A stretch of 41,870 nucleotides of DNA from JBCBSS01 sp039819065 (lineage in GTDB: Bacteria; Bacteroidota; Bacteroidia; Cytophagales; Cyclobacteriaceae). The translations under genes and the position numbers were made by a program. Below are positions 26,498 to 36,700 of this stretch, piece after piece (the first letter of the stretch is position 1; each line of letters opens with the position of its first letter). Where the stretch lies: the NCBI GenBank assembly GCA_039819065.1, contig JBCBSS010000058.1:1-41870 (forward strand). Direction: 5' to 3'. The notes below the pieces were generated by a model. The model saw only the letters and a program-made list of their open reading frames with translations, was not told the origin of the DNA and did no database searches.

Positions 26498-28078
26498 ATG
26501 AAAAAGTCGATCTTCGGAATGGCTTTGGTGATCAGCCTTTTCTATCTATCTTCTTGTGGTGAAGATGAGTTGACAACAACCCCTTTGAATCAGGAAATTG
26601 AATTAACTGGTTTACAAGCAGGAGAAACTGTGAGAGGCACCTTATCACTGGGTGTGCAATTGGAGGACATTGAGTTTGAAAAGATCGAAATATCGATTGA
26701 TGACTCTTTGGCTAATACTATTACAGCACTACCGTTAGCCTACGAACTTAACAGTGAGTTGCTTGAAGATGGTGAACATAAGATTCAAGCAAAGGCATAC
26801 AGCACTACAGGCGAGACCTTTAATCTTGACCTGATATTTAATGTATCTAATTTCTTCTTCTCCTTTGAAATAAGTAATGCAGAGGTCAAGAATACCTTAG
26901 GTACTACTGCGGTAATCGTTTCGGATGCTGATGGTAATGTACTTGCTTCCAGCGAAATTCACGATGGAGGTGCGTTCACGGTCACCAGATTTCCCAATGG
27001 CTTTGAGGGTCAGTTCTATAATGTATCCATCATCTCTTATTATGTAGGAGATGCTAATAATCCCGTCATTTTCACTTACCAGGATGTCCCCGTTCAAACA
27101 TCTTGGGATTTAAGCTTTAATGATCGATTTTTTGGAGATTTTGAGCAGTCGCAAAATACCACGGTGGAATTCGTGAATGGTAATCAAAATGCGTCCTACT
27201 TTTTCAGTTCATTGGATCTGGACCTGGATAGACGAACTGGCAGTTTTCTGTCTGCTTCAAGCTCAGGTTCACTCTCTTTACGCTTGAAGCCTAAGTCAGA
27301 TCTATATATCAGAGAATATTTGGATGGTAACAATCGCTTTTTGTTGAAAAAGGATTTTGATTCCCAATTGGGTGAAGCCATTGATCTCAACGATCTTGTT
27401 GGAACATTAGGCAATCATAGCATTCAATACAATTCAGCTTTAACATCTATTGCGGTCACGTTACGTGGTTTTCAAACCGAGGGTCAATTCGCAGATGGAT
27501 TACTCTTGGATGCTGATAGTGAATTTGATAATCTTTCAGGTAATGTTGACCTTTTAGTGCCAGAGAATACTTTTGCTGGTTTGGGTATCCTGGTTCGCGC
27601 AGAGCAAAATTCAGATACACAAATTATTGACCATGTTTTTGGGTCTAATTCCAGTGGAAGCCTTCCAACAAACTTGAGTTTCAACAAACCAGATCTCAGT
27701 TTTGGTGAGACAAACAACGAAGTAACCATACAGACCACAGAGAACTATGACTGGTACATAACGTTGCATGAGGCAGAAAATAATAGTGGATCGATAACTT
27801 GGGTAGTATTTGGTGGAGAGGAAAACACCTCATATGTGTTGCCTGAGCTTTCAATACCAGTCAAAGAAGTCTTTCCGGCTTTGAATCAAGAGGAATTAGT
27901 TTCAAGCCTGGAGCTTAGCGGCACTAGACTATACTCTACTTCATCTGTAGAAGGATATGAGGATTACCTTCAAAGGGTAATTGATTCTTGGGAATACGAG
28001 CCTATTATCACTGATGATTACTGTTTGGCCTGCGAGACCGAAGAGTACCATTTCGTATTCGTAGGATCGAATGACTAA
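26498..28078 (+). CDS. large secreted lipoprotein of unknown function
   Basis: 526-residue predicted lipoprotein. The signal peptide ends YLSSC (cysteine at residue 20), followed by GEDELTT, a surface-export-like acidic start. A first Ig-like strand region (about 30-115: GLQAGETVRGTLSLGVQL, LEDGEHKIQAKAYSTTGE) resembles Bacteroidota Ig-type repeats. The remaining 400 residues are strand-rich with no catalytic motif, and two cysteines near the end (CLACETEEY) may form a disulfide. It is preceded by copy A of the 230-base element and followed by two hairpin terminators, so it is a single-gene unit. It is presumably surface-exposed and co-regulated with the SprB-like operon; its function is not recognised. 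Confidence 0.85.
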   Translation: MKKSIFGMALVISLFYLSSCGEDELTTTPLNQEIELTGLQAGETVRGTLSLGVQLEDIEFEKIEISIDDSLANTITALPLAYELNSELLEDGEHKIQAKAYSTTGETFNLDLIFNVSNFFFSFEISNAEVKNTLGTTAVIVSDADGNVLASSEIHDGGAFTVTRFPNGFEGQFYNVSIISYYVGDANNPVIFTYQDVPVQTSWDLSFNDRFFGDFEQSQNTTVEFVNGNQNASYFFSSLDLDLDRRTGSFLSASSSGSLSLRLKPKSDLYIREYLDGNNRFLLKKDFDSQLGEAIDLNDLVGTLGNHSIQYNSALTSIAVTLRGFQTEGQFADGLLLDADSEFDNLSGNVDLLVPENTFAGLGILVRAEQNSDTQIIDHVFGSNSSGSLPTNLSFNKPDLSFGETNNEVTIQTTENYDWYITLHEAENNSGSITWVVFGGEENTSYVLPELSIPVKEVFPALNQEELVSSLELSGTRLYSTSSVEGYEDYLQRVIDSWEYEPIITDDYCLACETEEYHFVFVGSND

Positions 28079-28093
28079 CGAGCTTCGCAGCCG

Positions 28094-28120
28094 CCGTGCG
28101 CGTCTAACGCACGGTTTGTT
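28094..28120 (+). terminator. hairpin terminator directly after the lipoprotein gene
   Basis: CCGTGCG (28094-28100) pairs with CGCACGG (28108-28114) around a 7-base loop and is followed by TTTGTTT. It lies 15 bases after the stop codon. The stem is GC-rich; the T tract is interrupted. Confidence 0.65.
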
Positions 28121-28204
28121 TAGTTTGGTATTTCAATTATGATATTGAACATGGTATAGGCTACATTTAAATACTTGTCAAGGCTGTTGATTCAGTCAAA
28201 AACC

Positions 28205-28248
28205 AAAAAGCCAACATAAAGGCATTTACGACCTTATGTTGGCTTTTT
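28205..28248 (+). terminator. second, strong hairpin terminator
   Basis: AAAAAGCCAACATAA (28205-28219) pairs perfectly with TTATGTTGGCTTTTT (28234-28248), giving a 15-base stem with a 14-base loop and a T-run in the right arm. The A-run on the left would allow action on both strands. It insulates the SWIM gene from upstream transcription. Confidence 0.85.
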
Positions 28249-28362
28249 GCATTTACATCACTGAAATAAGTAAGCTACCAATGTTATTCAGAACCAAGCC
28301 TCGGAAAACTTATAAGGTCTAATAGGAAAGCGAAAAATTTTGCAACTTTAGCAAAACCTGGA

Positions 28363-29982
28363 ATGATGTACGAGATAACTGAGACCGATAGCACATCACT
28401 AAAATCATTTTTCGCCCAGCTTGACCCCGAAGATATTTATGACCTGGCTGATGAGCATATTTATTATCGAGGACAGGATTATTACGAAAGGGGCCATGTG
28501 CTGGAAGCTACTTTTCAAGGAGAAGATGTTCTTGTTGCCAATGTGGAAGGTTCAATAGAATACAAATTAAAAATATGGCTACGGGATAGGAAAGTTTTGA
28601 GTCAGTGTTCTTGTCCTTATAGCGGTATATGCAAGCACACTGTTGCGCTGCTTTTTTATGCTGTAATGGGCTTGGAAAATGTTTTAACCGAAGAGAATTC
28701 CTCTGAAGAAGCGCTGAGAGCATACATAAAGACCCTATCTCGAAAAGAGTTGGAAGATATGATTCTACAGCATGCCCCTCATCAGCTATTTGAGTATGCA
28801 AGTAACATCACCCAGAGTGATGGTAATGCTAAGGTCAAATTTGGCAACGTAGTAAATAAGATTAATCGTCTTTTTCAAGATGATAGAGTACTATATGAGC
28901 CTAACGCTTTTGAAGCTTCATTGAATGATTTATTAGGTAAGCTGGACGGAATATGGCACAAATATCCCGAGGAAGGTAAAAAACTGATCATTGACATTAT
29001 TGATAAAATTGATGAGGCAATGAGCGAGGGTTTCCTTTATGATCACCATTACGATATAGTACTTGATACTTCAGATAGCTGCCTGTCTTTTATGAAGTTC
29101 ATCAAACAGTTGGAATTGAATGACAGGTTTGAATTCATAGAACAAATTCTGGACACATTGAACCAGACTTCACACTGTATATTTGAGGAGTTCTTCATAG
29201 GCTTTGAGGAGCTTTTCAATGAGTCAGAATATAACCCATTGAAGGCACTTTTTCTTCAAGCTCTGGAAAAAGGAGAACTCCACAGTACACAATCTTATTT
29301 CGATTTACTAAACGGCACGCTCTCAGATGAGGAAACTGATATAGTACTTGAGAAGACTGCCTTTCAGAGCCACGCGCTTATGCTTGCTTTTGCGGATAGG
29401 TGCCAGCAAAAAAGGGAGCCTCAAAAAGGAATAAAAGCCATTCAGGCATACATGGAAAGCAGAAAAACTTATGACCATGATAAAGCAGAATTTTGCCTTA
29501 AGCTATTGCCATTGAAAGTGCAGGCTGGGGAATCGCTTGATAGCACTGCCATGTATGCTATTGCCGCCAGGCCGTCAAAAGAAATGATGCGAGACCTAAT
29601 GACCTATACACCTCATTTGCGCAAAGAGTTGGAAGATATTTTTCTGGAGAATGGAAGAAGTCAATACCTGGACTATTTGGAAGCTGAGGAGAGGCTTGAG
29701 GAAGCACTACAGATAGTAAAGGACGGGGAGCTATGGGAAGATCGTGTCTTCAGTTTTTATAGAAAACACAAGCATAAATTCTTAGATCATGCCCATGATT
29801 ATTTTATGAAGCGCATTGATGAAAACCTCCAATACACCGGAGACCATTACTATCTTAAGATTGCCGAAACCCTTAAGGAATTTAAGAAGATCGCACCTCA
29901 AGACGCTGATTCGGCATTAACTGAAATCAGAATTAGCTACAAGCGACGTACAAACCTTATGAGTCGACTGCATGGCTTATGA
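28363..29982 (+). CDS. SWIM zinc-finger domain protein
   Basis: 539-residue cytoplasmic protein. A SWIM zinc finger sits near the N-terminus with C82, C84, C90 and H92 (QCSCPYSGICKH), the CXCX5CXH form of the family. The rest is entirely helical, with repeat-like Leu/Glu-rich helices, acidic overall, and no second domain that I recognise. SWIM domains bind DNA or proteins. In bacteria they often sit beside helicase or ATPase genes, but none is adjacent here. The start is the first of two consecutive ATGs. It stands as a single gene between the two copies of the 230-base element. Confidence 0.88.
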   Translation: MMYEITETDSTSLKSFFAQLDPEDIYDLADEHIYYRGQDYYERGHVLEATFQGEDVLVANVEGSIEYKLKIWLRDRKVLSQCSCPYSGICKHTVALLFYAVMGLENVLTEENSSEEALRAYIKTLSRKELEDMILQHAPHQLFEYASNITQSDGNAKVKFGNVVNKINRLFQDDRVLYEPNAFEASLNDLLGKLDGIWHKYPEEGKKLIIDIIDKIDEAMSEGFLYDHHYDIVLDTSDSCLSFMKFIKQLELNDRFEFIEQILDTLNQTSHCIFEEFFIGFEELFNESEYNPLKALFLQALEKGELHSTQSYFDLLNGTLSDEETDIVLEKTAFQSHALMLAFADRCQQKREPQKGIKAIQAYMESRKTYDHDKAEFCLKLLPLKVQAGESLDSTAMYAIAARPSKEMMRDLMTYTPHLRKELEDIFLENGRSQYLDYLEAEERLEEALQIVKDGELWEDRVFSFYRKHKHKFLDHAHDYFMKRIDENLQYTGDHYYLKIAETLKEFKKIAPQDADSALTEIRISYKRRTNLMSRLHGL

Positions 29983-30045
29983 TCTGTGAAGACCTAACAA
30001 TTTCATAGGCCAAAAGCCGGACATTGGATATTTTACCACCCGGTT

Positions 30046-30275
30046 ATTGTCCCACCACTGACAAAGCCCGCTGAATTACCACACTTTTGAAACACCAATA
30101 ACCATAATAAAATCTCATTTTGGTGTAAGGATTAAGCAAGATTTTACCATCCCGATGTTCTGCATGCATCATTTCCTTTCAGAATTAAGCCCCATGTAAG
30201 AAAAATTCTGAAACGTAAGCTGTAAGCTACCCTCAAAGAATTCAATAAATAACAAGAAGCACCCCGCTAGTTTTG
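30046..30275 (+). repeat. 230-base upstream element, copy B
   Basis: Second copy of the element at 26229-26458, aligned without gaps. It fills most of the 332-base gap between the SWIM gene and the small lipoprotein; the remainder of that gap (29983-30045 and 30276-30314) holds nothing recognised. The core 30124-30253 carries the same TGTAAGGATTAAGCAA, CTGCATGCATCATTTCCTTT and AAAGAATTCAA blocks as copy A. It ends at the promoter box that should drive the SprB-like operon. Confidence 0.88.
30268..30275 (+). promoter_or_regulatory. -7 box of the SprB-like operon
   Basis: TAGTTTTG matches TAnnTTTG and sits at the same place in copy B as TAGCTTTG does in copy A. It overlaps a TTG that could be read as a start (30273), which argues for the downstream ATG at 30315 as the true start of the first gene. 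Confidence 0.65.
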
Positions 30276-30314
30276 CAGGCTCTAAAGAATGCACAAACTA
30301 AAAATATTATTGAT

Positions 30315-30770
30315 ATGCTAAAATTTACTAGTTACTTGGGTGCGATAACGCTTATCGCGAGTTGTTTTTTTGCTTCATGTGACAGCTCAGACGAATTGTC
30401 AATTAATGTTGCCCCTGAACCTGTTGAGGTGATCGAAGGCGAGCTTCAATCAACCTATCAGCCGGGAGATACTATTGATTTAACATTAAGAATTGAATCA
30501 AATGTGAGGGACTTTTCTTATCTCCGAACATGGACAAGACATAATTTCATTCCAGGAAAAAGCTTCATTCCAAGCGGCTTCAGAGTAGACTCGATTGGTT
30601 TCAACCCTCCAATTTCTGACTACGACTATGATTTGTTTTTGGTCATTCCAGACTCAATAAAATCCGGAAATACAATCACCCTAACAGGACGCTTGGGCCT
30701 TCCAGCTGATGAAAGTGGAATTACCGGAGAATTGGATCTAGAAGAAATATTCACAGTCACTATTGAATAG
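30315..30770 (+). CDS. small lipoprotein, first gene of the SprB-like operon
   Basis: 151-residue predicted lipoprotein. The signal peptide ends FFASC with the cysteine at about residue 22, followed by DSSDELS. The mature part looks like a single beta-sandwich domain (STYQPGDTIDLTLRIESNVRD, DYDLFLVIPDSIKSGNTITL, TGRLGLPADESG). The frame opens at a TTG at 30273, but that TTG is part of the -7 box, so the ATG at 30315 (MLKFTSYLG) is chosen. It lies 28 bases before the giant SprB-like gene and is probably co-transcribed with it. It may anchor or chaperone the giant protein at the surface (inference). Confidence 0.8.
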   Translation: MLKFTSYLGAITLIASCFFASCDSSDELSINVAPEPVEVIEGELQSTYQPGDTIDLTLRIESNVRDFSYLRTWTRHNFIPGKSFIPSGFRVDSIGFNPPISDYDYDLFLVIPDSIKSGNTITLTGRLGLPADESGITGELDLEEIFTVTIE

Positions 30771-30798
30771 TCTTTAACGTTCGAATAACCTCTCGGGT

Positions 30799-33700
30799 AT
30801 GTCTGGCTTTATAAAAACAACAATACTAATGGTAGTACTACTTTTCGGTAGTCTATCATTATCCTATTCGCAACAACTGAGGATCAAAGTGCTCAGGGTA
30901 TTTTCAAACGTAAATACGAATGATGGTACAATTGAGCATACCTGGAGGTTTTATTTAAGGGATAACCAAAACCCTAACTATCGCATACAGTCTCAAAGAC
31001 AGAATGGTGAAACTTTGGTTTGTTTCGGCATAGATACCAGAGATTACAACAGGTGGTTTGATATACAAAGAGAACTTATTCCTGTAAACTATTCTACTCC
31101 TCCCGATTGGATACAAATACAATTAGAAGGTTTTGAAGATCAAAAAGGAGATAGATGTGGGTTCAGCGATAGTGGTTTCACACCCGATCGCCGCAGGGAA
31201 TTTAGCGAAAGTTCAATTATTCGTCTCAGAGATATTCCACCAGGCCAGTTTTGGCCGCAATTATCTACCCCCATTGTCATAGCATCTGGCCGTTATATGG
31301 CCGAAATCCAAATTTACTACGACTTTGGGGTACCTAACCGCCCTACAGTAAACCCTGCTGGGGTCAGGTGCTTTAATGATCAAATGACATTAACGACAGA
31401 TATTGTCAGCCCTAACAAATCAGGAGTTGAGTATGTGTGGGAGTCATTGGTGCAAAACGATACTCGTCAACAGGTTATACCTAACCCTGCTTACTGTGGG
31501 CCATGTGGAAGTGGCGGAGGTGGAGGTGGAATAGGGTTTCTTTCCCGGGAAGAGACACCTCTTTTTCCTTCTATACCCATTACCGGAGGAGGTGGTTCTG
31601 ACTGCGATATTGCACCTTGCTGTTGTGCTCCTATGTATATTACCCAATCTGTAGACAATTGGAGGCATTTACGCACTACTTCTTCTAACTCCCTCAATAT
31701 TACCCCGAGCGAAATCCCGAATCTTAGCTCTTTTCTAGGCAACTCTAATCGGCAAGTACGATTTAGAGTCCGTGCACGTGCTGGCTCTTTTACCTCAGGC
31801 TTTAGTACCACGGGTTCTACCGACATAGCTCCGGCTCCACCTACCTACAACACCAACATTACCGAATCCGCTTCCTGCGCTGGTGAGGCTAACGGTTCTA
31901 TACAGGTTAGGTCCATTAGCGGGAATTTGAATGATTATACTTATCGGATTTTTGAGGGCCATGATTATGCTGGTTGTAGTGGTACCGGAGGAGGTTGTAT
32001 CAGTATAGCCCATGGGCCAGCCAGAAATGGAACATTAGATGTTTCCGGCCTTGACGATGGTGATTATACTTTTGTTCTTTTCAATGATAATAGCGCTGCG
32101 TGTGCTAGTGAGCCTACTCCATTTACAATTGAAATGATCGCCCTTCCGACCATCAGCACGACCATCAACAATGGCATAAGCTGTGCGGGTGCAGAAGACG
32201 CGAGGATCGACGTAAGTGTATCCGGAGGCAAGGAAGGCTTTACTTTCAGTATTAGCCCTAATAGAGGAACTTTCACCTCTTCTAATAGTACCAGCGGACG
32301 ATTCACAAATCTTCCTGCAGGAAACTACACGGTAACTGTTACAGATAATTGTGGGGAAACAAGTTCTAGAACGGTCAACATAGAAAATGTAACCCAAGTA
32401 ACCGGGGGTATCACGTTACAAACATCACCTGACTGTGTCGACCCAGCCAACGGACGTATGACTGTTGTGGTTTCCGAGGGTTCGGGCACCTACAACTATC
32501 GGTTGTATTTGGATAATACGCTGGTCAGAGAAGAGCCTAACACAACCAGTACAAACTGGTTAGTAACTGGTCTTTCAGGTGGAAATTATCGGGTAGAAAT
32601 ACTTGACCAGTTTCGCCTTAGCTGCGCCGGATATTCGGAGGACTTTACCTTGGCTGCTCCTGAACCTCTTGACATTATTTTATCTACAAGTGATGATGTG
32701 GTTTGCTTTGGTGAGGACAATGGTAGTGCGACACTGACAGGCTCGGGAGGAACAGGCAGTTATACTTTCACTTTACATAACAACAATACCGGTGAAGATT
32801 TTACTAGAACAGATGGGGTATTCACTTCTTTGACCCCAGGTACTTATGATGCTACCATTCAAAATGACAATGGCTGTAACGATGCGACCACGCTAAGTGA
32901 TTTCTTAAGCATTGCCGAGCCCGATCCTTTGGCAATTGATATCACACAACAAAATATTACATGCTTTGCCGACGATAACGGGTCACTAAGTGCAATTGTA
33001 TCTGGCGGAAATGGAGGATTTATCTATCAGTGGCAATTCAATGACGGTTCCGGTTGGACAGATTATACGCTTCCGGGAGGTACAACCAATTCCATAGAAA
33101 ACCTATTCCCTTCTAACTACCGGTTGATGGTTACGGACAATCGTGGTTGTAGTCTTCCTTCTGCCACATTCGCAATGGAAGAGCCCGATCCGCTAGTGAT
33201 TGACGCGGTAGATTTCACTGAAGTCACTTGCTTTGGGGAAGATGATGCCACCATTAATGTCAGTGTTTCCGGAGGTTGGGGTGGATATACCTTTTTCTAT
33301 TCGGCAGACAATTGGGCAACGGAAAGTATACTTACAACTACGACTTTATTGTCTGCCAATGACTATCAGGTTAAAGTGGTTGACATTGAAGGCTGTGAAA
33401 CTGTCTATGACCGGGATATCGTTATTACCGCTCCGGATCAACCCGTTTCTGCCACCTACACACTTAGCAACTATCAGAGCTTTGAAGTATCATGTTTTGA
33501 TGCGGCGGACGGACAAATTGTGGTGAATGCCATTGGGGGAAATGCAGGGTCATTCGCCGGGGCAGGCTACACTTACGCTATAGATGGTAGCGCCTTTGGT
33601 GCTAATAACATCTTCAGCAGCCTTCTGGCAGGAGATCACACTGTCCGTATAATGGATGGCCGTGGTTGTATTCTGGAAGAAACTGTAACTCTCGATGCGC

Positions 33701-36700
33701 CGGATCAATTAGGTTATCAACTGATAGAAAAAAATACCATTGTATGCTTCAGTGATGCCAGTGGTATCATTGAAATAAGTGCAAACGGAGGAGTCGCACC
33801 ATATAGCTATGCTATTAATGGAGGGGCTCTAGGTACTAATTCCAGATTTGAAAACTTAGTGGGAGGTGATCACTTCATTACCATAGAAGATAGTAACGGT
33901 TGTACAATCACCATTACGGAAAATATTCCTCAACTTAACCCACCACTTGTCATCGACTTCCAAATTGATGATGTAAACTGTTTTGATGGTAATGATGGAC
34001 AAGTAATAGCTAACGTTTCAGGCGGTGTTGCGCCTTATAGTTACGCTTGGATTGGTAGAACTGAGACCATAAATGAAATATCGGTTTTGACGGCCGGAAC
34101 CTATACATTATTGATCACTGATAATGTGGGCTGTACGCTGGAACAAACTGCAATCGTAGCTCAACCTGATGCGCCATTAAGTGCTACCGGCGAACCACAA
34201 CATGTGCTTTGTTTTGGTGAAAGCAATGGTTCTATCTCAGTTGACGCCATAGGAGGAACACCTCCTTACCAATATTCTAATGACAATGGACAGCATTTCC
34301 AAAACAACAACCTATTCAACAACCTGATCGCAGGAACTTATCCGCTGCAAGTAGTGGATGCAAATGGATGTTCTTTCGATCTGTCTGTGGAAGTACTTGA
34401 GCCTACGCCATTGACGATTGACCTTGGTAATAAAACGGATATCAACTGTTTTGGGGATGATACCGGTTCCATATCAGTGATGGCTGCAGGTGGTGCTGCG
34501 CCTTATCGATTTACACTAGATAACATCACCTTCCAGGACAACAGCCAATTTGATGGCCTTACTGCCGGTGATTATGTAGTACATGTCGTAGATACTAATT
34601 TCTGTAGCGTTTCTATTCCCGTTACACTCACTCAACCAGACGCGCCATTGGCGATTACCTACGATGTACTGCCGGTACAATGTAAGGGAGACGAGAACGG
34701 TACCATTTCAACATTTATCTCAGGCGGTACGGCACCTTACACCTATCAATGGGTGGAAACAGGAGAAAACACGCAAGACATAGCCAACCTAGCTGCCGGA
34801 GATTATACACTTATTGTAACGGATGCTTTGGGTTGTGAATTAGACACGATCATTAACGTACCTGAACCTGATGAAGCACTTTCATTAATAGTCACGGCTA
34901 TTGATCATGTAAGCTGCTTCGGTTTGAGCGATGCACGATTTAGTGTACAAGCCCAAGGGGGATATGCACCCTACTTGTATTCTTTTGAAGGTGGGGAATT
35001 TGGTGCCGCACAGGAATTCTTTGGGCTGGGAGTAGGATTGTATCAGGTCTTGGCTAAAGATACCATGGCTTGCATTACCATGTTGAATGTGGAGGTCACA
35101 CAGCCGTTTCCTTTAGAAGCCACTATCATCAACACCGCTGATATCAGTTGTTTTGGAGGTAGCGATGGACTAATTGATATAGAAACAGGAGGTGGCACAG
35201 CACCCTACCAATATTCTCTGGATGGTGGTATTACCTTTCAACCAGAAGGTCTATTTGAAAACCTTACCGTCGGCAACTATACCATTACTGTTCAAGACGC
35301 CAATGGTTGTACGGTCGACCTAAGTACTTCTTTAGAACAACCTGCGCCATTGTTGGCCAATATAGTTGAAACTACGGATGCTTCTTGCGGCCAAGCCAAC
35401 GGTTCGGCCATCGCGGAGGTGAACGGAGGGGTTCCTCCTTACCATTTCTCGTGGATATTAGCGAATGAAGTAGTTAGTACCGAGATAGCACCGGAGAATC
35501 TCTTTGCTGGATTCTACATCTTCTCTGTGATCGATGCCAATGGTTGCGAAACGAGGATCAGTCAGGCTATTCTTGATGAAGATGGGCCGAGCGCTACCAT
35601 TACCAGTATAACAGATGCTACTTGCGCTGATGCACTTGACGGTAGCGCTACAGTAGCGGCTAGCGGTGGTGCAGGTAACTACAGCTATTTGTGGTCTGAT
35701 CCTTTAGGGCAGGTTACACCTATAGCTTCCAATCTGGCCAAGGGCGACTATTACGTAACTGTGACAGATGAGCGCGGATGTGTTAGCATTTCTACCGTAA
35801 CGATCGGTGGCCCTGAAGCTATCGAATATACAGTGGTAGAGGAATTTGAACCACTTTGCCATGATAGCAATGAAGGTATCCTTGAGATCGTCGCTACTGG
35901 TGGCATTGGCCCTTACACTTATGAATGGCTGGATGATGTCACCTTTGATCAGGGTCGGGCTACCAACCTAACGGAAGGCCTTTATCAGGTGAGAATAACC
36001 GATGCTATAGGTTGTGAAGCAGTACATGCCATTGCGCTATCAGCGCCAGCACCTTTAGACATTCAGGTGGTGGAGAATGTATCACCTACCTGTTTTAATG
36101 GCTGTGACGGACTAGCCACAGTGGCAGTAACCGGAGGTACCGGGCCGTATGCAGTGGTTTGGAATGACCCTCAAGTACAGCAAGGCAATCAGGCTACCGG
36201 GTTATGCGCTGGTGCTTATAACGTGACCGTAACTGATGCTCAGGGTTGTGTTTATACAGAAATAGTAAACATTGCCCCGGCCGAGCCACTAGCACTTGAT
36301 CTTGGAGGTGACATTACCTTATGCCTTGACCACACCAGAATACTAGATGCTGGTATTGCCAATGCCACCTACACCTGGGAAAGGGATGGTAATGTATTTG
36401 GCACAGATCAAGTAGTGACTATTAGCCAATCCGGGTCTTATCAATTGACGGTAGTGAATGAAATGGGATGTGTCGCTATTGACAACTTTGATGTGATCAC
36501 CACTGATCAGGAATTTGAAGCCAACTTTTTGGCGGCTACTGAATCAGTGATAGGAGATACGCTACTGCTTACCGAGTTCTGTATTCCAAAACCAGATAGG
36601 GTAGAATGGGAGTTTCCGGAAGGCATCCAAGTTGTCAACGATGATCAATTCCAGCCACAAATCCTGATCAACCAACCGGGTGAGTATAACATAAAACTGA

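Noticed and set aside
30273..30314. Upstream TTG start for the small lipoprotein
   Set aside because: The TTG is part of the -7 box and would lie upstream of the transcript start; the ATG at 30315 gives a normal lipoprotein signal.
31850..36300. Possible CRISPR or satellite array
   Set aside because: The periodicity is at the protein level (SprB repeats). DNA units are diverged and there are no constant repeats with unique spacers.
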